A stretch of 15,000 nt of DNA from Cristatella mucedo (Eukaryota; Bryozoa; Phylactolaemata; Cristatellidae), in NCBI GenBank assembly GCA_009760855.2, contig WPIO01000043.1, positions 2,360,001 to 2,375,000 on the forward strand. The letters run 5' to 3'. The position numbers and the translations under genes were made by a program. Each line of letters begins with the position of its first letter. The first letter of the stretch is position 1. The notes beneath the pieces are model-generated. The model was given only the letters and a program-made list of their open reading frames with translations, had not been told where the DNA came from and made no database searches. This document shows, one piece after another, positions 1 through 7,184 of the stretch.

Positions 1-422
1 ATATATGTCACAAATCGATAGAAGCAGTAAACAATGTGGCAATGCACTCAAACAAACTAGACTGCCTATAAGTGTCCAGCTAAATCACTCACGGGTGATT
101 GCTTTTCGGTAATGGAGCCCTTACGTTAGCAAAGTATACGAAGCTCGGCAGACACAGGGCTACAGCCTCTAGGCAAGAGTGGCAGTAGTAAAGGGTGAGT
201 CGTCTTATCCCATGTGTGCACATAAAAGCAATGAACTACCACGAAATGCTCTCTCATATTTAGATGCACAAATATGATGGTATACATGGTTCTGATTACT
301 GATTGCCCACATATTAAAGCAGGGCTGCTTTCCTAATAAGGCCACCGTAACAGCATCTCTCACACACTCAATGTCTGTGTCAACAGCTTACTAGTCGTCT
401 GTCCCAGGACAGCTCTACTTAA
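1..422. other. non-coding upstream region, nothing recognised
   Basis: There is no open frame of note and no similarity I recognise. It lies directly upstream of the transporter exon and should hold the 5' UTR and perhaps promoter or an upstream intron. I see no convincing TATA box or other core promoter element. A CCCAG/GACAG sequence near 404-413 could be a splice acceptor for a cis or trans splice just upstream of the ATG, but this rests on a very short match. Confidence 0.4.
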
Positions 423-683
423 ATGACAAGCTTCAATGACGATGGTGAGCTTCTTAAGAGTGAATTCAATATTTCGAAAGGAGAAGAGTTAAAGCTTGCA
501 AGTCTGGCTGCTGGCAAGGAGCCGAAATTGGATAACCTTAATCTGCCTACCTGCAACGACAATAATGGAAAGCCGACGATGAATCTCACTGGTAAACACA
601 AGATCCTAATATTCACGATGGCGCTAACGAACTTCAGCTCTTTGTTAGCTTTTTCTACCATTGCACCATTCTTTCCGAAAGAG
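423..683 (+). CDS. SLC18B1-like MFS transporter, exon 1 (N-terminus and first membrane helix)
   Basis: This is the first coding exon (87 codons) of a major-facilitator transporter. Residues 1-59 are hydrophilic and rich in Glu, Lys and Asn, as expected for a cytoplasmic N-terminus. Residues about 60-81 form a hydrophobic helix, followed by the family-typical PFFPKE at 82-87, which in SLC18B1-type carriers marks the end of helix 1. The exon ends GAG/GTGAGA, a good donor, in phase 0. The reading frame stays open past the donor to 761, but that extension loses all resemblance to the family. The ATG at 423 is the first in frame and gives an N-terminus of ordinary length. SLC18B1 relatives are vesicular or membrane polyamine-type carriers; that role is known from the family and only inferred here. 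Only the first part of the protein is present. Confidence 0.72.
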
Positions 684-836
684 GTGAGAATAAAAGCTTT
701 GGTTCGATTGTGCTCTTTATTCTTTATGGGTACGATTGCTTATATTACTCCAACTGGCTAGTTAATTTGTTTTTAAGCTCGTTATGTGCTTTATTTATGA
801 AGATCCCTAATCAGTGCTTGCGTGAAATACTTTTAG
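684..836 (+). other. intron 1 of the SLC18B1-like gene (153 bp, GT-AG, phase 0)
   Basis: It starts GTGAGAAT and ends with a short pyrimidine stretch, TACTTTTAG. Removing it places Lys-Glu of exon 1 directly before Ala-Ser-Ala-Lys-Gly of exon 2. This gives an uninterrupted MFS helix 1 to helix 2 loop of the expected spacing, which is the main support for both splice sites. Confidence 0.7.
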
Positions 837-932
837 GCATCTGCAAAAGGTGCTTCCGACTGGGAAATTGGCTTCATCTTCGGAGTTTTTCAGCTGGTTA
901 TTTTTATTGTTGCTCCAATTTATGGAAAACTG
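837..932 (+). CDS. SLC18B1-like MFS transporter, exon 2 (loop and second membrane helix)
   Basis: This exon has 32 codons in phase 0 on both sides. It continues the transporter directly after PFFPKE: an AxxKGAS loop, then IGFIFGVFQ and a hydrophobic helix, ending API YGKL (residues 26-32 of the exon). The KGAS...IG.IFG..Q...F....P.(Y/F)G pattern is the helix 1-2 loop and helix 2 of SLC18B1 and vesicular amine transporter relatives. The exon is bounded by AG at 835-836 and a strong GTAAGA donor at 933. The next exon should carry the conserved MFS motif-A-like loop and helix 3; I could not find it before position 15000. Either intron 2 is very long and loaded with transposons, or the gene is broken here. 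Confidence 0.72.
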
Positions 933-1036
933 GTAAGAGAGAAGTGGCCATGTAATGCAGACTTGTATTTCACTTATCGTAGCTTCTGGCTGATAAAGCA
1001 GGTACTCGGTGTTTAGTATTTACACTTGCTATATAG

Positions 1037-2479
1037 ATGGACTCGTCCATTATTTGCCTGCTACTATCATCATCAATAAGGTGCAATGTCACCATTATTC
1101 GATACCTACCGGCGGGCGTTCTCTGGCGGGTCTGTGACAACCTTCATGCATCCTGCGTTCGCCCTATCAACATCTTGGCTATCAAACCAACGACTCGTAA
1201 GTTTAAAGTGCTTAATAGTACTTGCTGCGGTAGTAGCCCACCTGCCGTAGCCCAGCATGTTGCGAAACGTCATCCGATGGCCTTTAACAAGGTGCAATTC
1301 AAATTCGAAGAGCCAGCTTTCGCCGGGCCGGACCCCAACGGTAGAGAATACAAGCCACTTCATAGAGCTCGCCCTGTTGTTGGACAGCCTCTTAAATTTC
1401 GCCTACTTAATGTCCGCTCGCTAAAAACCAAGGGGCTCCTTATCCGCAATCAGGTAGTCCATGAGAAGCTAGATGCATTTCCGCTTACCGAAACCTGTAT
1501 GTTGCCTTGTTCCAGTAGCTGTATTTCCATGACCACTCCACCCAGATTCTCATTCTGTCAGTCCAAGTGTTCTGAAAAGGTTGGTGGCGGGTTGCAGTAG
1601 TTTTTTTCGAGTCGTTTGACTTTAAAATGTGCAGTTTCTTGCATGGGTCATCGTTTGAATCGGTTGCTATCAGGTCTTCATCAAAAACAATGCCTCTCAC
1701 TGTTGTAATATACCGGCCTACTTCTGGCTGTCTAAACTAGTTTATAGTGGAGTTTTCAGAGTTCCTGGCTAGAATATTTATGTGTGACAGGCCGTTTATG
1801 ATTGTAGGAGACTTCAATATTCACGTTGACAACCCTAGTAACAGCCAGGTCCGCTCATTTCTTGACTGTCTGTAGAGTTTTGGTTTGGCCCAACACGTTA
1901 ATCATAGCACCCACGTCGGTGGCCACATTATAGATCACGTGATCACTTAAGCCGTCCTCCCCATGGACCTTGTGGTGTGCCCACTGACCCTCTCAGATCA
2001 TTGTTCGGTCTCGTTTACTGGTCCGGCTCCCTCGTACATACAGGGAAATGTCGAATTTGTCAAACGACGTAACTTACAAAGCATCGACGTGGACAAGTTT
2101 TTGAAATCTGTTTGTGATGCAGGTCTTCTTGATGTGCATTCAGAATCGCCCGGCAGCATCGATACCCTCACTGATGCCATGAAAATGACACTCAGGAGTG
2201 TTCTTGACAAGCATGCTCCCGTTCACTCAATCCGTGTTCAAAGTCGTGGAGATTCCGTTCAGCTTACAAAAAAACTCCTTAAGATTCACCGGGTTAGGCG
2301 CAGGCTAGAACGTCGTCTCAATGAATCGGGGTCTGAGGCTGATCTAGTCAGATTTTAAGACGTCCTTCAAGTTTACACGCGAAACCTTAAAAAACCAGGG
2401 CTTCTTTTTTCATTAGAAAGCTGTATTTCTGCCAGTCGGACACGAAGCAGATTTTTAAGACAGTAAGCCATTTACCGGC
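1037..2479 (+). pseudogene. 5' half of a decayed LINE: APE-type endonuclease and linker to RT
   Basis: Three separate open stretches carry pieces of one LINE protein. The first (1037-1600) runs into the start of the endonuclease: NVRSLKTK near 1409 and LTET near 1485, the first catalytic blocks of the exonuclease-endonuclease-phosphatase fold. A second frame near 1690-1720 has the VIYRP block. GDFNIHVD sits at about 1806-1830, and the terminal SDH catalytic block at about 1993. The stretch 1963-2358 continues into the linker, and 2386-2479 reads FFIRKLYF..SDTKQIFKT, typical of the region between endonuclease and RT. In-frame stops (for example 1598, 1873, 2356) and frame changes make it non-functional. 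The 5' boundary is uncertain; 1037 is only where the open frame begins. The element is cut at 2479 by the LTR retrotransposon and resumes at 7185. Confidence 0.8.
2475..2479. repeat. left target-site duplication of the LTR retrotransposon (CCGGC)
   Basis: These are the five bases next to the LTR start. The partner at 7180-7184 is CCTGC, one mismatch. If one copy is discounted, the LINE reading frame crosses the insertion without a break, which supports a 5-bp duplication. Confidence 0.65.
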
Positions 2480-2892
2480 TGTAGTTTGGTTGCACAGTAG
2501 AGAGCCAGCCGATGCCTAACACGGACAGTTTATTCCCAGCACACGGAGCCCCAGAGCACACGGCTTCCCTCAGCCCCTGCCCTCACACGACTCCCCTACC
2601 CTGGTCGACTCCGTTGACTCATCGACCATAACTGTGCACCGGCCAACCCTGATGGTGAATCCATCATCTGGCCACCAGCTGGTCCATGCCACATCAAAGG
2701 CGGATCACAGCAGTGCACTGGCCGACCCTGATGGTGAATCCACCATCTGGCCACCAGCTGGTTACTGGCCTCTGTCCATACCACATCACAGGTGGACCCC
2801 AGCTGTGCACCGGCCCCTCTCGGTGGTGCTTCTAACAGGTCACCAGTAGCTTATCAGAGGAGCCTGCATACGGTACATACATGCGAACTACA
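2480..2892 (-). repeat. 3' LTR (413 bp)
   Basis: It matches 6688-7179 along its whole length except for one 79-bp unit present only in the other LTR. The LTRs differ at 10 aligned positions. Relative to the element this is the downstream LTR, because coding runs on the minus strand. No AATAAA was noticed in it. The pol reading frame enters its first 39 bp and stops at 2854-2856. Confidence 0.9.
2651..2761. repeat. 79-bp minisatellite in the 3' LTR, 1.4 units
   Basis: GATGGTGAATC repeats at 2651 and 2730, exactly 79 bp apart. Each unit contains GATGGTG-AATC-CACCATC, a perfect 7-bp inverted repeat (the copy at 2651 has one change in the right arm), and CTGG-CCA-CCAG, a 4-bp inverted repeat. 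The 5' LTR has one more unit. Confidence 0.88.
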
Positions 2893-4827
2893 CGCTCCCT
2901 TGACCTTACGGTCACAAGTCAGGAGCCGGCATGCAATACATTCATACAAACGTACATACGAACTACACGCACCCTTGACCTTAAGGTCACAAGTTTGCAG
3001 CACCAACACATGTAGCTGCAAGGTACAGAGCAGCAATGAGCAAGTCTCTCCGGTCAGGACATAATCTTCGTTCCGGCGGGGAAGTGTCACAGCCCGCCTG
3101 GGCCGCTGTACTGGTTCAGCTCTGTCCCCTTCAGGTGCAGGGGGCGCCTCTTGCTGCCCTGGTACGAGGCGCAAGTCGGACACGTGGCGACGCACACCGT
3201 CGATCTCGATTCCCACGCCCTGCCCCTCACTTATTATCGTGCCCTCGGGCCACTCGGTCGTACAACGAACGCCGGCAGGCTTCCCAAAGACTCGCTGGCC
3301 GACAGCATATTGAGTAGTCCTCGGGCCCTGATCTGTCTGTGCTCTGAAGAGGGGGCTTTTCCACTCATAGGAGAATAGCCTTCTGCAGGGCACTGATTCC
3401 TCGTGCAACCCGGCTGTTGGCGAGATGTTGTACCAATACACCATCATCAGGACGTTCTTGCCCGTGCTAGCCGCCATTCCCTTGATGGTCCTGTGGTTTC
3501 GCTCAACGATGCCGTTGCCGGAGGGTTTATAGGCGCAACGGTATATGGGCTCCACGCCCCAGCGGTCGCAAAGACTGCGAAGAGCTGTTGAGCGAAAGCT
3601 CGCACCGTTGTCCATGAGCAGCTGCTGCGGAGGGCCACGCTCCCTAAAAATTTCTCCCAGATTTTGCACCAATGTGTTTTCTCCCTCGTCGGGTATTCGC
3701 CTCCAAATAGCGAAACGGCTTGGTCCACAATCTACCACGGTTAGATATTTTTGGCCCTTGAAATGCGTTACGTCGCAGGCCAGGCGCTGCCAATTCTCGC
3801 TTACATCCAGCACGCCTGCACTCCATGCGACTGGTGCAGGATCGATCGACTTGCAACGAGGGCAAGCCTTCACGACGGCTTCGACGTCCTTCCGCCCGAT
3901 AGTAGCTTTCGGGTGGCACATTCTGGCAAGGTACAGTGTCCTGTCAACTCCAAAGTGGTGAAGGCTGTGGAAACTCTTTAGGTCTACGCCGACCGCCGGC
4001 GATGACGCCTGCTCTGGAACAGCGAGACAGCTTACATTCGCCCTCGTCCATTTCTGAGAGACGCGGGTCAGCTGGTCGGCTTTATTGTTGGATGATCGCA
4101 CTAGGACTACGGAAGCCTTCAGTCCACACTCTGACACCGTGTCGGCTATCAGTGCTAGCCTGTGTTTGATAAGCGCCTCTCCCATGCCGTGGGCTCGTAC
4201 AGGCTTATCTCCAACCAGCAGTGACTGTAGCCATCCGTGAACAGTTGCTGAATCTGTCCGAATCTCCACCTGCCGTAATGACCAAGCAATGGCCAGATTG
4301 AGGCCCTTGATGATAGCCTCCAGCTCCGCAAGATTGATGTGGGCTACGTCGTCCGCTTTTCGCAGCCAGGAGGCATCCTCGACGATTCTTCCTCCTATAT
4401 CCAGGCATGTGCCGATAGCAAGGCTGCTGGCATCACACCAGAGGATGCCACTATCCAGATTCGGCACATTCCAAATGCCTGAAACTGGATCGTCGGCATT
4501 CAATCGCTGCATCAACTCACCCGCCATGGCTATGACATTTTCACCAACGACTGAGTCCCAACCGACATCGCCAACAGCTCGCTTTAGGTAACTGCAGGCC
4601 GGGCGAAGCCAGCCTGCGATTGGGAAATGCCCGATCAGCTGCCCGCACCACGAAAACAGCTGGCGCCGCGATGGGGCATTAGGCAATGCGCTCACCACGT
4701 TATCGCGGCGCCAACGAAGCTCCTCACCTTCGTTTGGCCTGCATACTCGAAGGCCAAGGACCCTTCCGCCAGCGAGGCTTTCTGGCGGCTTAGCCTCCAA
4801 ACCAAATGTTCGTAGCAAGTCGATTAA
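2854..4827 (-). CDS. pol, second part: RT C-terminus, RNase H and integrase (separated from PR-RT by a frameshift)
   Basis: It continues the RT thumb/connection region. Residue numbers count the TTG codon at 4816-4818 as 1. RNase H has catalytic acidic residues D129 (CDAS), E165 (AELEAI), D189 (TDSATV) and D248 (NNKADQLTR). Integrase follows: a zinc-binding H284-x3-H288...C319-x2-C322, then the catalytic triad D349 (CDVTH), D403 (MDNGASF) and E439 (VERNH). Their spacing, with 53 and 35 residues between, fits the DDE(35) integrase core. A C-terminal DNA-binding-like region runs to about residue 552. RNase H removes the RNA template and integrase inserts the cDNA. There is no natural start codon: the frame opens at 4827, beside the stop of the upstream pol part, through a one-base shift. 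The last ~60 codons look unlike pol, run through the duplicated polypurine region, and end in the LTR, so the original stop may be lost. Confidence 0.88.
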   Translation of the reverse strand, partial: LIDLLRTFGLEAKPPESLAGGRVLGLRVCRPNEGEELRWRRDNVVSALPNAPSRRQLFSWCGQLIGHFPIAGWLRPACSYLKRAVGDVGWDSVVGENVIAMAGELMQRLNADDPVSGIWNVPNLDSGILWCDASSLAIGTCLDIGGRIVEDASWLRKADDVAHINLAELEAIIKGLNLAIAWSLRQVEIRTDSATVHGWLQSLLVGDKPVRAHGMGEALIKHRLALIADTVSECGLKASVVLVRSSNNKADQLTRVSQKWTRANVSCLAVPEQASSPAVGVDLKSFHSLHHFGVDRTLYLARMCHPKATIGRKDVEAVVKACPRCKSIDPAPVAWSAGVLDVSENWQRLACDVTHFKGQKYLTVVDCGPSRFAIWRRIPDEGENTLVQNLGEIFRERGPPQQLLMDNGASFRSTALRSLCDRWGVEPIYRCAYKPSGNGIVERNHRTIKGMAASTGKNVLMMVYWYNISPTAGLHEESVPCRRLFSYEWKSPLFRAQTDQGPRTTQYAVGQRVFGKPAGVRCTTEWPEGTIISEGQGVGIEIDGVRRHVSDLRLVPGQQEAPPAPEGDRAEPVQRPRRAVTLPRRNEDYVLTGETCSLLLCTLQLHVLVLQTCDLKVKGACSSYVRLYECIACRLLTCDRKVKGACSSHVCTVCRLL
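2858..2994 (-). repeat. tandem duplication of the polypurine tract/LTR edge
   Basis: The segment 2858-2919 spans the LTR edge and is followed by an imperfect copy at 2920-2994. Both contain AGGAGCC, a CATAC-rich stretch, GAACTACA (the LTR terminus, at 2892 in the true LTR and 2967 in the copy) and then a pyrimidine run with CCTTGACCTT and GTCACAAGT. The second copy carries about 12 extra bases. On the element's strand this means a decoy polypurine tract plus LTR start lies 75 bp upstream of the real one. Confidence 0.75.
2893..2907 (-). promoter_or_regulatory. probable polypurine tract for plus-strand priming
   Basis: On the minus strand, AAGGTCAAGGGAGCG abuts the 3' LTR. It is purine-rich but interrupted by pyrimidines, so it is a weak match. 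Position next to the LTR is the main argument. A similar tract lies next to the duplicated LTR edge at 2968-2982. Confidence 0.5.
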
Positions 4828-5921
4828 TCACCATTCGAGACAATGCTGTTATTGACAACAATATCGTCGACAAACGAATCGGTACCAGCACGAACTCGCT
4901 CATCCATGGACAAGACCTTTGTCAGAATCGCGGTTATTATTTTCGGGGCGACATTAAGTCCGAAACCTAGTCGTGTGAGGCAGTACCGACGGCCTTTGTA
5001 CTCCACGACCTGATATTGCCAGAGAGCGGGATCAACATGCACCTGCAAGTATGCTTTTCGCAGGTCAATTATGCTCACGCTCTCGCCCAGCCGTCGCCAC
5101 GCTCTGAGCTTGGTGCTACACACATCGCCACCAGCCGTGTGACTCGATATAAACTGATTAAGTTCTCGGTAGTCCATCACGGGCCTCACTTTGCCTTTAC
5201 TTGCCTGTACGACGGCCAATAGAGGGATCAGGCCACCACAATGACCGGCGAACGGCTGCAACCAGCCTTCCTTGATCCACTCTTCCACCTCCTTTTCGTA
5301 GTCGGCACGAATTTCCTCTCCCACATGATATGAAGCGACATGGTTCGTCAATTGGGGGACGACACAACGATTCGTCCACTCCCACTTGACTGACCAGCGC
5401 CCCCGATGGAAAACTGCCTTAAAGTCCTTGTCCTCAATCAGTACGTCAGCGGCCGACGATGCTACAGCACGTTTGACACTAGGAGACGCCACTACTGCTG
5501 CCTCGGAACGGTGTGCTGGCTCTGGAACTCTCCTTTGGCACATGAACTCAACATGACCAGCGGAAGGACCGATAATCACGCCGCCTAGGAGTTCAATGGC
5601 ATCCATACCGAGTAGTAACCCGAAACCAGGAAGAACATCTGACACAAGGCAGTCCAGCACTATGGTTCGTCCGCAGAGGGCTACCATAGCGACGCACGTG
5701 GACTTGCAGACAGCCGTGGCTCCATTCATCATTACGACTTCCTCGCACGCTCGCCTCACCCTCGCAGGGTCCGCAAGCGTCGCCGAAATGATGGACCTCG
5801 AGCACCCAGTATCCACGAGCGCAGACGCCTCGGAGTTTTCGATGAGGACACGTACCGAAGGAAGGCGCGCCATAACGGAGGGGGAAGCACCGGTGCAGTA
5901 ATGCGTGCTCTCCCCTACTCG
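4824..5921 (-). CDS. pol, first part: aspartic protease and reverse transcriptase
   Basis: The frame is entered by -1 frameshifting from gag at 5921-5927; an ATG at 5871-5873 lies inside it but is probably not the real start. Numbering from that ATG, the protease has ALVDTGCS with DTG at 21-23 and GLLLGMDAI at 85-93. RT blocks follow: VRPVMDYRELN 229-239, IIDLRKAYLQV 268-278 (catalytic Asp 270), LGFGLNVAPK 302-311, and FVDD 334-337, the active-site box with Phe instead of the usual Tyr. It stops at TAA 4824-4826 soon after FVDD, in mid-domain. The next frame picks up at once with RT thumb sequence, so the break is a single-base lesion, not a natural end. As it stands no active RT can be made. 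Confidence 0.9.
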   Translation of the reverse strand, partial: RVGESTHYCTGASPSVMARLPSVRVLIENSEASALVDTGCSRSIISATLADPARVRRACEEVVMMNGATAVCKSTCVAMVALCGRTIVLDCLVSDVLPGFGLLLGMDAIELLGGVIIGPSAGHVEFMCQRRVPEPAHRSEAAVVASPSVKRAVASSAADVLIEDKDFKAVFHRGRWSVKWEWTNRCVVPQLTNHVASYHVGEEIRADYEKEVEEWIKEGWLQPFAGHCGGLIPLLAVVQASKGKVRPVMDYRELNQFISSHTAGGDVCSTKLRAWRRLGESVSIIDLRKAYLQVHVDPALWQYQVVEYKGRRYCLTRLGFGLNVAPKIITAILTKVLSMDERVRAGTDSFVDDIVVNNSIVSNGD

Positions 5922-5927
5922 TTTTTT
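5881..5927 (-). promoter_or_regulatory. predicted -1 ribosomal frameshift signal between gag and pol
   Basis: On the minus strand the gag frame reads CCA AAA AAC GAG TAG, containing the slippery heptamer A AAA AAC (5927-5921) in exactly the phase needed. After a 5-nt spacer (GAGTA), GGGGAGAGCAC (5915-5905) can pair with GTGCTTCCCC (5890-5881): ten base pairs with one bulged G and a 14-nt loop. A -1 slip at the heptamer leads straight into the open protease-RT frame, with no stop. The gag stop overlaps the stem start. Function is inferred from the three elements being in the canonical arrangement. Confidence 0.8.
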
Positions 5928-6646
5928 GGCCAGTTTGGTACGACCGCCCGATCCGAGCAGTTAGCAGCGAGATGTTGAATGCTCCCACAGACGTAACAGT
6001 GCCTCCCGCGACCACGGCGCGCCGCTTTAGAAGGACAATCGCGGCGTAAGTGCCCGATCGCCTTGCATAGGAAACACACAACATCTCTGTTATTCGGTGC
6101 CTGGGGAGGCCATCCCGAACGAGAACCGGATGCGAAGCAACTTTCTGCCGCCTTCGAGATGCTGACGCTTGCCTTCACTATGACCCGAGCCTTCTCGACA
6201 AGAACATCCGCAGGCATTTCCGCGAGGTTGCATGAGGCTTGGAGGTGCCTCTTTGCGGCCTCCGGCAGCCCAGCAACAAAGGCGCATTTGAAAAAATCAC
6301 CGGCCACCAGCCTAGCCAACCGATTCAAGTCCGCCCAAAAGCCGTCCACATTTTCACCTTCAGCAAGGCAACGCGAGGCGAATTCCTCGTAGGCATCGAA
6401 GCGATTCGGCGAGAATGCTGCCAGCAGCGCTTTTCTTACCGTGGCGTAGTCTTCCTTAGCCGCCTCGGGGACGCCATCGTATACGGCGTATGCCACACGT
6501 GTAAGGAATAGCGGCAGGAAATTTTGCAATTCATCAACCCCTTGCATCTTGGCCAATCTTTCGAACCGATTTAGCCATTCAGCGAAGTCTCCGCTGCCGT
6601 CAAATTGCGAAATTTTTCCTTCCATTAGTTGTACTTGCAGACTCAT
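5915..6646 (-). CDS. gag: capsid and nucleocapsid with two CCHC zinc knuckles
   Basis: It has 243 codons from the ATG at 6646, intact. The N-terminal part (about 1-165) resembles retrotransposon capsid: FxGSGDFAEWLNRFERLAK near 15-34, then helices rich in Ala and Leu. Two nucleocapsid knuckles follow: C-FL-C-KAIG-H-LRRD-C at 191-204 and C-YV-C-GSIQ-H-LAAN-C at 217-230, both CX2CX4HX4C, separated by an Arg-rich linker. Gag packages the element RNA in particles. I chose 6646 because it lies just outside the LTR. The frame is open upstream to 6769, inside the LTR, so a longer protein is possible but would add no family sequence. The stop at 5915-5917 overlaps the frameshift signal. Confidence 0.9.
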   Translation of the reverse strand: MSLQVQLMEGKISQFDGSGDFAEWLNRFERLAKMQGVDELQNFLPLFLTRVAYAVYDGVPEAAKEDYATVRKALLAAFSPNRFDAYEEFASRCLAEGENVDGFWADLNRLARLVAGDFFKCAFVAGLPEAAKRHLQASCNLAEMPADVLVEKARVIVKASVSISKAAESCFASGSRSGWPPQAPNNRDVVCFLCKAIGHLRRDCPSKAARRGRGRHCYVCGSIQHLAANCSDRAVVPNWPKNE

Positions 6647-6687
6647 CGTTATAAGGACCACACAGTCGCTCCCGCCGAGAAATAGCT
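6647..6687 (-). other. short untranslated leader between 5' LTR and gag; no primer-binding site recognised
   Basis: Only 41 bases separate the LTR end from the gag ATG. The first bases inside the LTR on the element strand are AGCTATTTCTCGGCGGGAGC. A primer-binding site complementary to a tRNA 3' end would normally begin TGG within a few bases of the LTR; none does. The primer is therefore unknown. Confidence 0.5.
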
Positions 6688-7179
6688 TGTAGTTTGGTTG
6701 CACAGTAGAGAGCCAGCCGATGCCTAACACGGACAGTTGATTCCCAGCACACGGAGCCCCAGAGCACAAGGCTTCCCTCAGCCCCTGCCCTCACACGACT
6801 CCCCTCCCCTGGTCGACTGCGATGACTCATCGACCACAACTGTGCACCGGCCAACCCTGATGGTGAATCCACCATCTGGCCACCAGCTGGTCCATGCCAC
6901 ATCAAAGGCGGATCACAGCAGTGCACTGGCCGACCCTGATGGTGAATCCACCATCTGGCCACCAGCTGGTCCATGCCACATCAAAGGCGGATCACAGCAG
7001 TGCACTGGCCGACCCTGATGGTGAATCCACCATCTGGCCACCAGCTGGTTACTGGCCTCTGTCCATACCACATCACAGGCGGACCCCAGCTGTGCACCGG
7101 CCCCTCTCGGTGGTGCTTCTAACAGCTCACCAGTAGCTTATCAGAGGAGCCTGCATACGATACATACATGCGAACTACA
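6688..7179 (-). repeat. 5' LTR (492 bp)
   Basis: This is the upstream LTR relative to the minus-strand coding direction. It starts TGTAGTT and ends AACTACA on the plus strand. It is 79 bp longer than the other LTR because of one extra internal minisatellite unit; the other 413 bp align with 10 substitutions. It should carry the element's promoter, but I recognise no TATA box. Confidence 0.9.
6859..7048. repeat. 79-bp minisatellite in the 5' LTR, 2.4 units
   Basis: GATGGTGAATC repeats at 6859, 6938 and 7017, each 79 bp apart. The two full units are nearly identical to each other and to the unit in the other LTR. Each carries a 7-bp perfect inverted repeat with a 4-nt loop plus a CAGCTG hexamer. 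Confidence 0.9.
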
Positions 7180-7184
7180 CCTGC
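7180..7184. repeat. right target-site duplication of the LTR retrotransposon (CCTGC)
   Basis: It pairs with CCGGC at 2475-2479, one mismatch. The LINE frame resumes at 7185. Confidence 0.65.

Larger units (their letters stand above)
2480..7179 (-). mobile_element. Ty3/gypsy-type LTR retrotransposon, nearly complete, inserted in a LINE
   Basis: This is a 4.7-kb element bounded by LTRs that start TGTAGTT and end AACTACA, so the ends are inverted repeats with TG...CA. The coding order on the minus strand is gag, protease, reverse transcriptase, RNase H, integrase, which is the Ty3/gypsy order (Ty1/copia has integrase first). There is no envelope-like gene after integrase. It is more GC-rich than the DNA around the host exons and downstream. 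The LTRs differ by 10 substitutions in 413 aligned bp by my count, so insertion is old enough for some decay but younger than the LINE it sits in. Gag is intact; pol has one frameshift in the RT. Clade assignment within gypsy is not possible by eye. Confidence 0.92.

Noticed and set aside
684-761. Extension of the first transporter exon to the stop at 759-761
   Set aside because: Family resemblance ends exactly at the GTGAGA donor and resumes in exon 2 at 837, so splicing explains the data better.
2634-3064. Plus-strand open frames over the left LTR and pol end
   Set aside because: They are antisense to the LTR element and arise from the minisatellite and LTR sequence; the matching frames in the other LTR confirm this.
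2480-7179. Endogenous retrovirus with envelope
   Set aside because: After integrase there is only about 60 codons of unstructured sequence before the LTR. No envelope-like frame with signal peptide or membrane anchor exists on the element strand.
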